Assembly: GCA_019057865.1 (NCBI GenBank) | Contig: JAHLWP010000003.1 | Coordinates: forward strand, 124,001-188,000 | Direction: 5' to 3' | Source of the DNA: Promethearchaeota archaeon | GTDB lineage: Archaea > Asgardarchaeota > Lokiarchaeia > Sigyniarchaeales > SOKP01 | Length of the DNA stretch: 64,000 nucleotides | Shown: piece after piece, positions 10,301-19,307 of the stretch | Layout: every line of letters begins with the position of its first letter | Numbering within the stretch: the stretch's first letter is position 1 | Notes under the pieces: generated by a model | What the model was told of the DNA's origin: nothing | Seen by the model: the letters and a program-made list of their open reading frames with translations, nothing else | Databases searched by the model: none | Translations under genes and position numbers: made by a program

Positions 10301-10584
10301 TCGTACCAATTGAAAATTATATCTCCATATTTAATTCTAATCTCGGCAGTTCCATATCCTAATTTAAAGGTTCTTTCCAATAAGTCAATCATTGAAACTA
10401 TATCATGTGGATGAATAAAGTGATTTAATTTTTTATTTTCAATTGAAATATATAATTCTTCTAAGTCTGCTTTTAAATTCGTATACTCACATTTATAGTT
10501 CCTATTAAAGATAAAAATCAGATCTTCAATATTCTCAGATATTATTTGACCTATATTATAAGTGTTTTTAGATGAACTTGACAT
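7384..10584 (-). CDS. Multi-PAS sensor histidine kinase
   Basis: The 1066-residue product has about six PAS repeats in series, several opening with the linker pattern SExKYRxxxE (near residues 20, 170, 295, 420, 545 and 710). Most are separated by PAC-type segments ending in DIT or DVT. Then come a HisKA domain (H-box AAHELKTP, phospho-acceptor His about 852) and a HATPase (N-box NLISNAIKF, G1 DNGIGL, G2 GTGLGLYISKG). There is no membrane helix, so the sensor is cytosolic and probably binds small ligands, haem or flavin. No response regulator is adjacent. The gene diverges from 10734 with an inverted repeat between them. Kinase calls are firm; ligands are unknown. Confidence 0.95.
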   Translation of the reverse strand: MSSSSKNTYNIGQIISENIEDLIFIFNRNYKCEYTNLKADLEELYISIENKKLNHFIHPHDIVSMIDLLERTFKLGYGTAEIRIKYGDIIFNWYEIKSKRFVDTSKENKIILFSREITKFKKMEQEIKVRQARFNELTETLPEIRYWKFLQSKKGIAAYQKTREMLELVIDNIPQLIHWKDRNLNYLGCNQNFAALTGIKNPINIVGKNDDDLLWIKEDLTKIQENERRVMANNKAEYHTIEFLVLLNGNQIWFEVNRIPLHNLDGEVVGILSTYRDITIRRVAEQKLRESEVKYRGILENIKESYFEVDLKGNFTFFNDALCDLQGIPRNELLGLNFKNLVDEENRNKIFQVYKNVYETEIPKSDFQFQFLKRNGEQVICESSIYLRYDSNRNKIGFSGLARDITDKFRLEQKIKESEKKYRNIIENTKDVIVITGLDGKFRFVSPQFSELLGKEINLETKLFQDIHPDDIQRLKKLFSKAVNEKSVLTTKEVEYRTIHQDGHYIWLSSSSKNYYDDDGNLIGFVTLLRDVTNKKIAEKKLKESEEKYRHLFESSPYAIWLLELDGTILDCNSTMNNLLSAYERKDLIGKKFSEVLSIIKRPGFLIDILKERWVKFVKGDKLEPLEFQITRVDEKKLWLDIQSTLVNVGDKTLIQAIIHDTTEKKKAEQNLKKSQEELRILNRLLEQKVLERTLELRKSEQQYRTTIDSLGDSLHVIDRDLRIILMNQALKKWLKKLNIKTDIISSKISEAFPFLPSIIYEEYQQVFDTGIHLITTETTILPEIDVITETRKFPIVTEGKVAQVITIIRDITERKKIEQKLIESERKLRAQNIELKKLDQIKNDFITMAAHELKTPLISISGYTDYILLKHKNALIPEIFEDLKTVQRNVKRLEILMDQLLEVMKIDEGRLQLQIEKTNVSKIINNCLDELSYLINEKNLEIILNIDYEIIINVDPTRIFLVFTNLISNAIKFTPDYGWIKISAKKENEKYFFEIKDNGIGLTKDEIGRLFKKFESIKHPIGSKDTGTGLGLYISKGIVEAHGGEIWAKSEGLNEGTTFSFSLPS

Positions 10585-10639
10585 TTTCGAAAACTCCCTA
10601 CACTTAATTTTTTAAAATTTGGTATAACCAAAGATAATT

Positions 10640-10658
10640 TTATAGTATTATACTATAA
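10640..10658. promoter_or_regulatory. 19-bp near-perfect inverted repeat in a divergent promoter
   Basis: TTATAGTAT and ATACTATAA are perfect 9-bp arms around a single T, midway between the divergent starts of the histidine kinase (10584) and the zinc/membrane gene (10734). It overlaps TATA-like sequence, so it may be an operator or simply paired TATA boxes. Confidence 0.35.
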
Positions 10659-10733
10659 TAATTATTAAAGCAAACAAGAATTTATTTCTTAAATAAAATT
10701 AAATAAAATAACTTATCTTTATGTTAAATACTA

Positions 10734-11360
10734 ATGCCTTTTATAGAGCCTCATTTTGAAATAGATGATAAAGGAAGGGTTATTTGCCAACAACACCCAA
10801 ATTATCCGTTTTTCATAATGCCAAATAAAAGTCATTTTGAAGAGAGAAAATTAGAACTTTTATTAACATGTAAAACCTGTTCTCATTATCAAAATAATGA
10901 TTGCTATTTTTCAAATTCTAGAATTAATAATATTGAGCAGAAGAGACTAAAAAAATCAGATTATTTATGCAAATTGTGTGGAAATCGCATTGATAGAATG
11001 TTTACTATTATTCATAAAATATATTTTAAGGAAAGTTATAATATTGATATCCCATTAATCTGTTGTAATTGCTATGAAAGTTTAAAAAGAAATGAGTTTG
11101 TTTCAAGATCTAAATGGAAAATTTATCTTATTTTAATTAGTCTATTTTCTACAGTCTTTTTCCTTATTTATTTTTTAACATTTGGGTTAATTTTTGGCTC
11201 GCCTCTAAGCTCGTCTTTTACTTTTTTGCTAATAGGGATTATATTATGGGCAATTATTGTATTTAGAGATTTGAGGAAATTGAAACAGATAATCTCAGGA
11301 AGAAAATTTTATAAAAAATATTTTATAAATAAACAATCTATTAGTGGGGGCAAAAGATAA
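10734..11360 (+). CDS. Zinc-ribbon membrane protein of unknown function
   Basis: The 208-residue product has a Cys-rich N-terminal half: CKTCSHYQNNDC (about 46-57), CKLCGNR (about 78-84) and an LICCNC group (about 104-109). Two membrane helices follow (about 127-150 and 157-175), and a basic tail faces the cytosol. Paired cysteines suggest one or two structural zinc sites at the membrane surface. It diverges from the histidine kinase gene and ends three bases before the convergent HAD gene. No specific family recognised. Confidence 0.7.
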   Translation: MPFIEPHFEIDDKGRVICQQHPNYPFFIMPNKSHFEERKLELLLTCKTCSHYQNNDCYFSNSRINNIEQKRLKKSDYLCKLCGNRIDRMFTIIHKIYFKESYNIDIPLICCNCYESLKRNEFVSRSKWKIYLILISLFSTVFFLIYFLTFGLIFGSPLSSSFTFLLIGIILWAIIVFRDLRKLKQIISGRKFYKKYFINKQSISGGKR

Positions 11361-11363
11361 AAA

Positions 11364-12467
11364 TTACCCTAAGGAACCTGCCCTCCCTCTCACATTTTTT
11401 CGCATTTGCTCTTGCCTTGAAACTATTTCACTAAATTGATCTTTTGATTTATTAGTTAAATTAACAATTTCAGGGACAAAATTATATTGAATAAAATATT
11501 TTTTACATTCTTCTGAGATTAATCCATTAGAGATATTTTTAGGATCCTTTTTAAAATAATTAAAATTAGACTCCCATTCATCTAAAAACATATGCAGATT
11601 TTTCCTTAATTGAAAAATAGGTAGAACTCCCATACTATTTGGAGTATTAATTGCTATGTTTGCATATTTGACAGAAAATCTATTTCCATTAAATGAAATT
11701 GCTACACCACCTTCAACATTTACTCTCTGGAGCATATTAATATCTGTTATCGAGTCCCCTAATGCAATCATTTTAGAAATAGGTATACCTGTTCTTTTTG
11801 AAATTTCTTCCACAGCTAATTCCTTCCTTTTTCCACCTCTAACTTTTACTTGATTCATGACCTTAATATAAGCAGAGTTGTTATTTTTCCAAAAGAAATC
11901 ATTTAAATCTTCTATGACACTATTAAGATCCTTATTATTATCTATATAATTTTGAAAAATTTCTCTTACTAAAACATTTAGTTCATAATTTATGTTTGAT
12001 AGCCCTTCCTTTAAGTCATGAATGTTTAGTTCAGTACAATAGACATGATCTCTCGGTATTTTTAATGCTGATGAAACATTATGTGCAAATTGAGCATAGC
12101 TTGTAGAAATAACAAATATCTCCCATGTTTTTTGAAGAATTTGCATTAATTCTTGACATCCAGGTAACAATCCAAGATTCTGTTTTGCTAAATTAATTAA
12201 ATCTTTTTCAGAAAAACAAGCAACGTAGATGGGTGCCATTAAACTTAAAGTATCGCCTGGTTGATACTCAGGTATTTTTAACTTTTTCTTAACTCCTGGG
12301 GCATCTATTATATAATCATCATAAGTAGAAATCATGAAGAAGAATTCTCCCATATCATATTTATGAAGATTTAGATCTTTTTTTTTACTTAATAACCGCC
12401 CCATTTCTAAAGCAAAATCCAAAACACTAATTGGTCCCTCCAAATCCCAGCAGCAAACATTATCCAT
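11364..12467 (-). CDS. HAD-superfamily protein, EhaR-like
   Basis: The 367-residue product has HAD motif I at the N-terminus (CWDLEGP, D8 and E10), motif II at VISTSYAQ, the Lys of motif III in GGKRKELAV, and motif IV GDSITDINML. This layout matches the archaeal family annotated as energy-converting hydrogenase A subunit R, a misleading name for a stand-alone HAD protein. The second acidic residue of motif I is Glu rather than Asp. That may change chemistry from phosphatase toward a binding role. The C-terminal about 100 residues are helical. No hydrogenase genes lie nearby. Substrate unknown. Confidence 0.75.
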   Translation of the reverse strand: MDNVCCWDLEGPISVLDFALEMGRLLSKKKDLNLHKYDMGEFFFMISTYDDYIIDAPGVKKKLKIPEYQPGDTLSLMAPIYVACFSEKDLINLAKQNLGLLPGCQELMQILQKTWEIFVISTSYAQFAHNVSSALKIPRDHVYCTELNIHDLKEGLSNINYELNVLVREIFQNYIDNNKDLNSVIEDLNDFFWKNNNSAYIKVMNQVKVRGGKRKELAVEEISKRTGIPISKMIALGDSITDINMLQRVNVEGGVAISFNGNRFSVKYANIAINTPNSMGVLPIFQLRKNLHMFLDEWESNFNYFKKDPKNISNGLISEECKKYFIQYNFVPEIVNLTNKSKDQFSEIVSRQEQMRKNVRGRAGSLG

Positions 12468-12598
12468 TTTTTATCGTTTTCGAATATCATTTACTTTGCT
12501 TTAAATAAAAAGAATTTAAATTTCTTAAAAAATCTCTTATTACGAGCTTGTTATAACTACTGAGTAAAGTCTATTAATAGCGAAACAAATCTTCATGA

Positions 12599-13084
12599 TC
12601 AAAGTTTTACTTTAAATATTTCCTCAATAGATTTCTCCCTCTTTGCTTTCTTAATTATTTCCCGCCAATTGGGTTCTATTGCATCAAAACTACCCTCAGC
12701 AAGCTCCCTTAATTCTACATCTATAGAATTTAGAAATGATCCAATATAAGGTAAAGCCCTTTTATCTTTAAGCCTTGTTAGACTTTCTAAGATGCAAATA
12801 ATCCTAAATTTGTCTATTTCTTGTCTTTTTAATTCTTCTCTTAGAATATTAATTATGCTTAAAGTAACTTTTGCATCTCCTATTCTTCCCATTGCTTCGA
12901 TTATCCTATTAACTACCATATATTCTTTTTCTGATTTAATAGCCCTCCACAGTAAATTTGATGCGCGAGGATCTTTTAAAAGCCCTAACTTTCTGGCAGC
13001 TTCGGCTCTTTTTTGCCAGTCATTACTATTAAATAATAGACGAATTAGTTCATTGAAATTAGCATTTTTAGAATAAGCAGACAT
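12599..13084 (-). CDS. HEAT-repeat (PBS-lyase type) protein
   Basis: The 161-residue product is an alpha-solenoid of about four helical-pair repeats. Clear repeat signatures are RAEAARKLGLLKDPRASNLL, AMGRIGDAKV and SLTRLKDKRALPYI. Proteins of this kind serve as protein-binding scaffolds. It lies between the purD and HAD genes on the same strand, with more than 100 bases to the HAD gene and about 70 to purD. Partner unknown. Short HEAT proteins recur in this window (24443, 46673). Confidence 0.8.
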   Translation of the reverse strand: MSAYSKNANFNELIRLLFNSNDWQKRAEAARKLGLLKDPRASNLLWRAIKSEKEYMVVNRIIEAMGRIGDAKVTLSIINILREELKRQEIDKFRIICILESLTRLKDKRALPYIGSFLNSIDVELRELAEGSFDAIEPNWREIIKKAKREKSIEEIFKVKL

Positions 13085-13156
13085 ATTTCAAGTTAAAATA
13101 AAATTGGATATTATTATAATATGGTGATTATAAAATATTAAAATTTTCTTATTGGT

Positions 13157-14476
13157 TTATTTGTTCAAGAGTGAATTCATATGATCAATTCTTTTCTGGA
13201 GCAAGTCTAATGTTCCCACGTCTTTTCTATGAAATAATTTGCCTTCAATACAACTAACACCGCGTTCGGCAATTTTTTCTGCTTCTTCAAGTGTGTTAGC
13301 AATCCCTAGGACTCCCATTGCTCTTGATGTCGTCGTATAAATATTATTTCCTTCCCGATATACAGAAGCATAATAATATTTCGCGCCAATATCATTTAGT
13401 TTTTCCTTGTTAATTTTTACAATTTGATCTTTTTTTGGAGATACTGGATATCCTTCAGGTGCTAGATATTTACACACAGTGGCATTTTTTTCATAACTAA
13501 TATTTCCTGATAAATTTCCATCAATAATCTTCCAACATATATCCACAAAATTAGCTTCAAGCAACGGTAGGACATTCATTGCCTCAGGATCACCCCATCT
13601 TGCATTATATTCAATCATTTTCAGCCCCTTTGCTGTTTTCATGAATTGTCCATAAAGAAATCCTTTATATTCCACACCTGTTTCAGCTTTCACAGCTGCT
13701 ACAGTTTTTTTCATATCATCTAATGCCATTTTAACATCTTCTTGAGTAATAAATGGTAATAGATGATCTTCCATACTATATGAGCCCATACCTCCTGTAT
13801 TTGGGCCCTTATCACCATCATATGCCCTCTTATGGTCTTGAACTAAAGGTGAACCTACTACATTTTTACCATCTACAAAAGTTTGTAATGTAAACTCCTC
13901 TCCATCACATTTCTCTTCTAAAAGAAATCTACTTTTCTTATTTATTAATTCTTGGCAATACTCTAAAATTTCTTTTTTCGAAAAGAGGTGATCTCCATAA
14001 ACCCTTACTCCTTTTCCCCCTGTTAAACCTTCTGGTTTTATAACAATATGTTCCTCTCCTATATCTTTGATGTAATTTTCTACACCATTCATTGAGTCAA
14101 ACATCTTACTTTTTACATTAGATGGAATTTTATATTTTTCAAGTAAAAATCGTGTAAATACTTTTGATCCTTCTAATTGTGCAGCTTCAATTCCTGGACC
14201 AACACATGGAATACCATTTTTTTCTATAGCATTGACAATCCCAACACATAAAGGAGCTTCTGGGCCTATAACAACAAAATCAATTTTTTTATTTTTGCAG
14301 AACTCAACAATTTCTTTGAAATCTGTTTCAGAATGAATTTTTATATCTTTACTTAAATCTTCTAATCCTGCATTTTTAAAACTCATAAAAGAATATAAAG
14401 TCGCACCTCCACGTACTAAAGATTCCCCAATTACATGCTCTCTAGCACCATGACCAATAATTAAACAATTAACCAT
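13157..14476 (-). CDS. purD: Phosphoribosylamine-glycine ligase (GARS)
   Basis: Catalyses ATP-dependent joining of glycine to phosphoribosylamine, step two of purine biosynthesis. The 439-residue ATP-grasp protein shows GPEAPLCVG, the KPEGLTGGKGV phosphate loop, EEKCDGEEFTL, the GARS signature DKGPNTGGMGSY, and the metal-binding EYNARWGDPE. Length is normal. No other pur genes lie nearby. It starts at ATG 14476 with an AT-rich leader. Confidence 0.96.
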   Translation of the reverse strand: MVNCLIIGHGAREHVIGESLVRGGATLYSFMSFKNAGLEDLSKDIKIHSETDFKEIVEFCKNKKIDFVVIGPEAPLCVGIVNAIEKNGIPCVGPGIEAAQLEGSKVFTRFLLEKYKIPSNVKSKMFDSMNGVENYIKDIGEEHIVIKPEGLTGGKGVRVYGDHLFSKKEILEYCQELINKKSRFLLEEKCDGEEFTLQTFVDGKNVVGSPLVQDHKRAYDGDKGPNTGGMGSYSMEDHLLPFITQEDVKMALDDMKKTVAAVKAETGVEYKGFLYGQFMKTAKGLKMIEYNARWGDPEAMNVLPLLEANFVDICWKIIDGNLSGNISYEKNATVCKYLAPEGYPVSPKKDQIVKINKEKLNDIGAKYYYASVYREGNNIYTTTSRAMGVLGIANTLEEAEKIAERGVSCIEGKLFHRKDVGTLDLLQKRIDHMNSLLNK

Positions 14477-14712
14477 AAATCTTCAACACATTTAAGAAAT
14501 CTATTTATATATTAATTTATTTATCAGTTTGATATATTTAGATTACCAAATAATTTTAATTTTAATTATTAACCAATGATTATTATCAATTTTTATAAGT
14601 AATTATTAATTGGTGAAAAAATCCGAAAACTTAATCGAAAGACTATTAAGATCATAATTCACTCTATTTTTCAATTAATATAATATTGATTAATTATTTT
14701 TAGGGGATAAAA

Positions 14713-15855
14713 ATGTTAGATGACAAATATAGAAAAGCTGCACGAACTATTGTTAAAGCTGGTTTGATTCCATTTCCCATAAATGATACTATGATTGAAT
14801 TATTGAAGCTATTAATTGATGAAGAACAATTACCTTTTATAATGGCATTCAGAAAAAAGGCTTCTCAAACTATGGAGCAATTAAAATTAAGTAGTAAAAT
14901 GTCAGAAAACGAGATAGAAATGCATGTGAAAAAATTAACTAAGAATGGTTTTATATTCAATCAACCCAGTTCAAAAGGAGTAATGGTATATAGATTAATG
15001 CCAATATTTATGATTGGAGCTTTTGAATATATTTTTATGAAAAAACTCGAAATTTCTAAAGAAAATGAAAAATTAGCCCTACTATTTGCTAAATTATTCG
15101 ATGAATTAAGGAATTTTGTACAAAAAAATTATGATAATATAGTCCCAATATATCAAAATTTCCCTCCAATTGATAGAACTGTACCCATATTAGATAAAAC
15201 AATGGAAGGTGAAGAAATTAAGATTTTAATTAATGAAGAGATAAGTATATCAGAAGAACAGATATTACCAACACAGAAAGTTGAAGAAATTATAAAAAAA
15301 TTCGAGGATATTGCGGTGGGTCATTGTTTTTGTCGGCACCATAAAGATTTATTAGGAAATCCTTGTAAAACTACAAATATAAGAGAAAATTGCTTTACTT
15401 TTGGCAAATCTGCGCGCTATACAAGTGAACATGGATTTGCCATAATGATATCTAAAGATGAAGCACTTAAAATTTTAAAAGAGTCTGAAAAAGCTGGTTT
15501 AGTTCATAAAGCTTTTCATCCTCATGAAGACATTGAAAGGGATGAAACAAGTATATGTAATTGTTGTGAATGTTGTTGTGCAACTTTTGAGATGTGGAGA
15601 AAAGGAGCCATATCTATGATAAATTCAACTAATTATTTATCATATATAGATGAAAAATTATGCACTGGATGTAGTATTTGTATAAATAAATGTCCTGTTA
15701 ATGCAATTGAATTAAATGATGATAATAAAGCTGAGAGAAATGCAGAATGGTGTATAGGATGTGGAGTTTGTGCTCATTTCTGCCCTGAAAATGCCATATC
15801 TTTATTGGAAGGAATGCGTAAAGTCTATGTCCCTCCTCCTAAATTGCGAAATTAA
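14713..15855 (+). CDS. Ferredoxin-like Fe-S protein with winged-helix-like N-terminus
   Basis: The 380-residue product has three parts. Residues 1-115 look like a winged-helix segment. The middle carries clustered cysteines: GHCFCRHH, later Cys at GNPCK and ENCF, and an ICNCCECCC cluster at about 277-285. The C-terminus holds two CxxCxxCxxxC ferredoxin clusters (CTGCSICINKCPVN and CIGCGVCAHFCPEN). This architecture is a known anaerobe family of ferredoxin-containing electron carriers whose partner is not fixed. AGGGG lies nine bases before the ATG. It probably shuttles electrons in the cytosol. Confidence 0.85.
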   Translation: MLDDKYRKAARTIVKAGLIPFPINDTMIELLKLLIDEEQLPFIMAFRKKASQTMEQLKLSSKMSENEIEMHVKKLTKNGFIFNQPSSKGVMVYRLMPIFMIGAFEYIFMKKLEISKENEKLALLFAKLFDELRNFVQKNYDNIVPIYQNFPPIDRTVPILDKTMEGEEIKILINEEISISEEQILPTQKVEEIIKKFEDIAVGHCFCRHHKDLLGNPCKTTNIRENCFTFGKSARYTSEHGFAIMISKDEALKILKESEKAGLVHKAFHPHEDIERDETSICNCCECCCATFEMWRKGAISMINSTNYLSYIDEKLCTGCSICINKCPVNAIELNDDNKAERNAEWCIGCGVCAHFCPENAISLLEGMRKVYVPPPKLRN

Positions 15856-15890
15856 CATATTATTTCATCTTTCTTCATTATTTGATTCAC

Positions 15891-16451
15891 TTAAGAACCT
15901 TGAAGTTTTTGCTTGAAAACTTCAATAGTGTTAGAAATCTCTTCAATTTGTAAATTAAATTCTTTAGGATGAACCTTTTTCAAATTTTCAAAATTCAAAA
16001 TTATTTGTTTTAATTCATCAATCCATAATTTCATTAATATTTCATCTTCTTTACCAGTAATTACATTTTTTAACTCTCCCCTTATCATAGTTCTTAGTTT
16101 CTCTAAAAGTTGATTTTCGTTTACAGTGAACGAGATTTTCATTACATCAAATTGAGTTTTAACTGCTTCTAAGTCAGATATGATTTTGTTTTTTTCTAAT
16201 AAAAATTGGTCATTAAATTTATGTACCATACTGATAATGATATCTTCTTGAGTTCTTATCGTTTCTTCAGTTTGTTCTTTATATATTGTACTCTCCTCTT
16301 TTATTATTCTAATATTTTCATTAATTAATTCAACATTTTCTTTAAGTTCTTTATTGATTAATTCAATATTCTCTTCAAGTTTATTTACTTGGTCTACTAA
16401 TTTCTGAATTAACTTTGGAGTTACTTCCTTAATAACTTCTTTTTTAGACAA
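15891..16451 (-). CDS. Coiled-coil protein following a small GTPase gene
   Basis: The 186-residue product is almost wholly helical with heptad hydrophobics and no motif. Segments resembling ENIELINKELKENVELIN repeat near the N-terminus (about residues 24-55). It begins 36 bases after the stop of the GTPase gene at 16488 on the same strand, so the two are probably co-transcribed. It may be an effector or scaffold of that GTPase (inference). No signal or membrane helix. Confidence 0.7.
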   Translation of the reverse strand: MSKKEVIKEVTPKLIQKLVDQVNKLEENIELINKELKENVELINENIRIIKEESTIYKEQTEETIRTQEDIIISMVHKFNDQFLLEKNKIISDLEAVKTQFDVMKISFTVNENQLLEKLRTMIRGELKNVITGKEDEILMKLWIDELKQIILNFENLKKVHPKEFNLQIEEISNTIEVFKQKLQGS

Positions 16452-16487
16452 TCTTATTCACCATTTCTCTTTTTTTATTTAATCTTT

Positions 16488-17462
16488 TTATTGTGTTTTG
16501 TTTTTTTCCTCTTTTTCTAGTTTTAATATTGATTGCAGCTTTAACTCAAAATCCTCTTTGAAATAATTTAAATCTTTGGATGTTTTATCAATTATCTCGT
16601 TGAGTAAAGCTATTGGAGTTTTCTTTAAATTTATAATTATATCTTTAATTGCTGTTAAATTATTGCTATAAGCATTTATAATATTCTCTTTAATTTCATC
16701 TAATTTGGGAATTTGATATTGAATATCTTTAAGTTCCTCAGGTTTTTCAGTTAATTCAATTTCACTTTCTGATGAAATTGAGACTTTTTTTGTGATCATT
16801 GTAGTCGATTTCTTTTTAAGAGCATATAAATCTATATTTGTTAAATTTGTAAATAAATCATTTAGATCATTCTCACTTTTTTTGATAAATCCTAAAAATT
16901 CTTCTGAAAGTCTACTAGCAGTATCTTCAATTTGATTATCCCAATCTTGCAAAAAATTAAAAACTGATAATTCAAAAAGATCTTGGACTTTATATTGCGT
17001 TTTAGCAGAAATAAGAATTAATGGGATTTCTTTAATACTAAATCGATCAGAAATTTCCTTTAAATCATCTTCCGTTGATATTAAATCTAATTTATTTCCA
17101 ATTAAATAAGTTAAGCAATCTTCAGAAGACTCTGTTAATTTCTTTAAATATGTTTTTTGCAGGTCTAAAAGTGTTTCTTTTGTTTTAGATAAATCAAAAA
17201 CTAATAGGGCTACATCAACATTGTTAAAATGTACTGGGTTTAGCGGATTAAAAGATTTTTGGCCACCAGTGTCCCAGATATTCAAAATTAATGAATGTTC
17301 TTTCAATTTAAACCCTTTCCTAGAAATATTACTTCCTATTGTAGGAATATATCTTTCTGGGAAGCCTTTATCTAAATAAGAGTTTATAATAGAAGTTTTA
17401 CCAACACCAGCATCTCCGAAAATGACTAATTTTATATTAATTTCATTAATGAACATTATCAT
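16488..17462 (-). CDS. Ras-superfamily small GTPase with C-terminal helical extension
   Basis: The G domain occupies residues 8-170 with every motif: G1 GDAGVGKTS, G2 Thr in PTIGS, G3 WDTGGQ, G4 GNKLD and G5 SAK. The Gly-Gly-Gln G3 is shared by Arf-like and Gtr/Rag-like groups and many Asgard GTPases. Residues about 175-324 form a predicted helical/coiled tail, unlike typical 170-200 residue small GTPases. No C-terminal Cys prenylation box is present. The start may be Met3, since MIM precedes FINEINIKL. It is co-oriented with the coiled-coil gene downstream. Confidence 0.93.
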   Translation of the reverse strand: MIMFINEINIKLVIFGDAGVGKTSIINSYLDKGFPERYIPTIGSNISRKGFKLKEHSLILNIWDTGGQKSFNPLNPVHFNNVDVALLVFDLSKTKETLLDLQKTYLKKLTESSEDCLTYLIGNKLDLISTEDDLKEISDRFSIKEIPLILISAKTQYKVQDLFELSVFNFLQDWDNQIEDTASRLSEEFLGFIKKSENDLNDLFTNLTNIDLYALKKKSTTMITKKVSISSESEIELTEKPEELKDIQYQIPKLDEIKENIINAYSNNLTAIKDIIINLKKTPIALLNEIIDKTSKDLNYFKEDFELKLQSILKLEKEEKNKTQ

Positions 17463-17703
17463 ATCCCAGTTTGTATAAGAAATCTAATTGAATAAATTAT
17501 GACAGATTTTATATATAAATTTGTTCTGAGTATTTATTTCAAAATTTATTTAATTGTTTTTTTTAGATAAAAAAGCTTTAAATGTTAAAGTTCTAAATCA
17601 TAAATGTAAAAATAGTTTTAGCATTATAAATTTAAAAATTCAGAGAAGTTAAAATCAATTAATATTTAATTTAAATAGAATTAATATTATAATTATTAGA
17701 TAA

Positions 17704-18651
17704 ATGAGTCAAAATAGTTGTATTGAATTACATAATGTTTCTAAAAGTTATAAAGATCTTCTTGCTTTAAATAATATTTCTTTTACAATAGAAAAAGGAG
17801 ATGTTTTTGGATATATTGGTCCAAATGGAGCTGGTAAGACAACAACAATAAAAATATTAGTAGGATTAATTCCAAATTTCAAGGGAGAAGTCTATGTCAA
17901 TGAAAAACATTTATCAAAATATAAAGATCTCCACAAGATTATTGGTTATCATCCTCAGGAAGTAGGGTTTCAAGATTGGAGAACCGTAGATCATGCTCTT
18001 AAAACTTTTGGTCGCTTATCTGGATTGAATAAAAACCTACTAGAAAATCGAATTCAAGAAATTTTAAAATTTGTAAATCTTGAAGATGTGAGGTATAAAA
18101 AGATCAAGAATTTATCAGGGGGGATGATCCAGAAGTTAAGATTGTCTCAAGCTCTTTTACATGAACCAGAAATACTTGTTTTAGATGAGCCATTATCTGG
18201 TTTAGATCCTTCCATGAGATATCAAATAAAAGATTTAATCAAAGATCTCGCTAAAAGTGGTATAACTATCTTATTTTCATCTCATATTTTGAGTGATGTT
18301 CAAGATATAGCAAATATCATTGGAATTTTACATAAAGGTGAACTTCTTAAAATAGGAACTCCTGATGATCTACAGAGTGATTTTCAAGTAGGAAATATAA
18401 TAAAAATTGAAGTTGCTAAAGATTCTCCATTATGTCAAGGTTTAGAAAATATTCCTGAGATTGAAAAAGTGGAACAACTAGCTTCAAATCTTCAGTTTGT
18501 ACACTTAAAATCTGAAATTAATTTAGATCTTATAATTAATCAAATTCTTAAATCATTGATAGAAAGTAAGTGTAATATACGAAATTTTAGTGTGGTTAAA
18601 CCAAGTTTAGAAGAAGTATATTTAAAGTATGTTGGAGGTGAAGTAAAGTGA
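17704..18651 (+). CDS. ABC transporter ATP-binding protein
   Basis: The 315-residue ATPase has Walker A GPNGAGKTTT, a Q-loop (HPQEVGF), signature LSGGMIQKLRL, Walker B ILVLDEPLSGLDP and the H-loop His in SSHIL. A C-terminal domain of about 100 residues is typical of drug or lipid exporters of the CcmA/NatA class. The gene overlaps the permease by four bases, so translation is coupled. AT-rich sequence just before the ATG with no Shine-Dalgarno suggests a leaderless transcript. Confidence 0.95.
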   Translation: MSQNSCIELHNVSKSYKDLLALNNISFTIEKGDVFGYIGPNGAGKTTTIKILVGLIPNFKGEVYVNEKHLSKYKDLHKIIGYHPQEVGFQDWRTVDHALKTFGRLSGLNKNLLENRIQEILKFVNLEDVRYKKIKNLSGGMIQKLRLSQALLHEPEILVLDEPLSGLDPSMRYQIKDLIKDLAKSGITILFSSHILSDVQDIANIIGILHKGELLKIGTPDDLQSDFQVGNIIKIEVAKDSPLCQGLENIPEIEKVEQLASNLQFVHLKSEINLDLIINQILKSLIESKCNIRNFSVVKPSLEEVYLKYVGGEVK

Positions 18652-19307
18652 GTTTATTATTACTTTTTTTAGATGAATTGAAAGGATTTGCTAAGTCTAA
18701 AATTATGATTATTTTGTGGTTTGGATTACCAGCACTAGCTATATTAATTCATTTTATACAGCCTGAAACCGAGGATTTTCCAATAACATCTTTAGTGACA
18801 ATTGTTGTCTCAAGTATCGGTAGTACCCTATCCTCCATTATGCTTAGTACCTCAATTGTTAATGAAAAAAATAACCATGTTTATGAATTATTTCTTGTTA
18901 GACCTGTCAAACGTTATTCTTTGCTCATATCAAAATTTCTAGCAGTTTATTTGTGCTTAATTATTGCAGTAGGTTTATCTCTTCTAGTAGGGCTAGTTAT
19001 AGATGGCATTACGGTTGGAATTCCTGAAGATTTCTTAGATTTAATATTTGATTCGCTATCAATAAGTTTATCATCAATGGCAATAACATGTTCAATTGGT
19101 ATTTTTTTTGGAGTATTAGTGTCTTCTGTAGCTGCAGCTGCTATTTTATCTGTATATTTAGGTAGTCAATTATCTTCCATTATACTTTTACCAACATTCT
19201 TTTCAGAAACTTTAGATCCTGTATTATTGGCATTAACAATAGGTATATCAGCTACTATAACTATAATGATTATCAATATTTTTATATTTAGTCGAAAACA
19301 ATTTTAA
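18648..19307 (+). CDS. ABC-2 type permease
   Basis: The 219-residue product has six hydrophobic segments in ABC-2 order: one near residues 20-36, a pair at about 48-72, then about 95-116, 147-180 and 190-215. ATG AGT overlaps the end of the ATPase gene, so the two form one transporter. The conserved cytosolic segment between the second and third helices (NEKNNHVYELFLVRPVKR) is the coupling helix region. Substrate unknown. Confidence 0.88.
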   Translation: MSLLLLFLDELKGFAKSKIMIILWFGLPALAILIHFIQPETEDFPITSLVTIVVSSIGSTLSSIMLSTSIVNEKNNHVYELFLVRPVKRYSLLISKFLAVYLCLIIAVGLSLLVGLVIDGITVGIPEDFLDLIFDSLSISLSSMAITCSIGIFFGVLVSSVAAAAILSVYLGSQLSSIILLPTFFSETLDPVLLALTIGISATITIMIINIFIFSRKQF

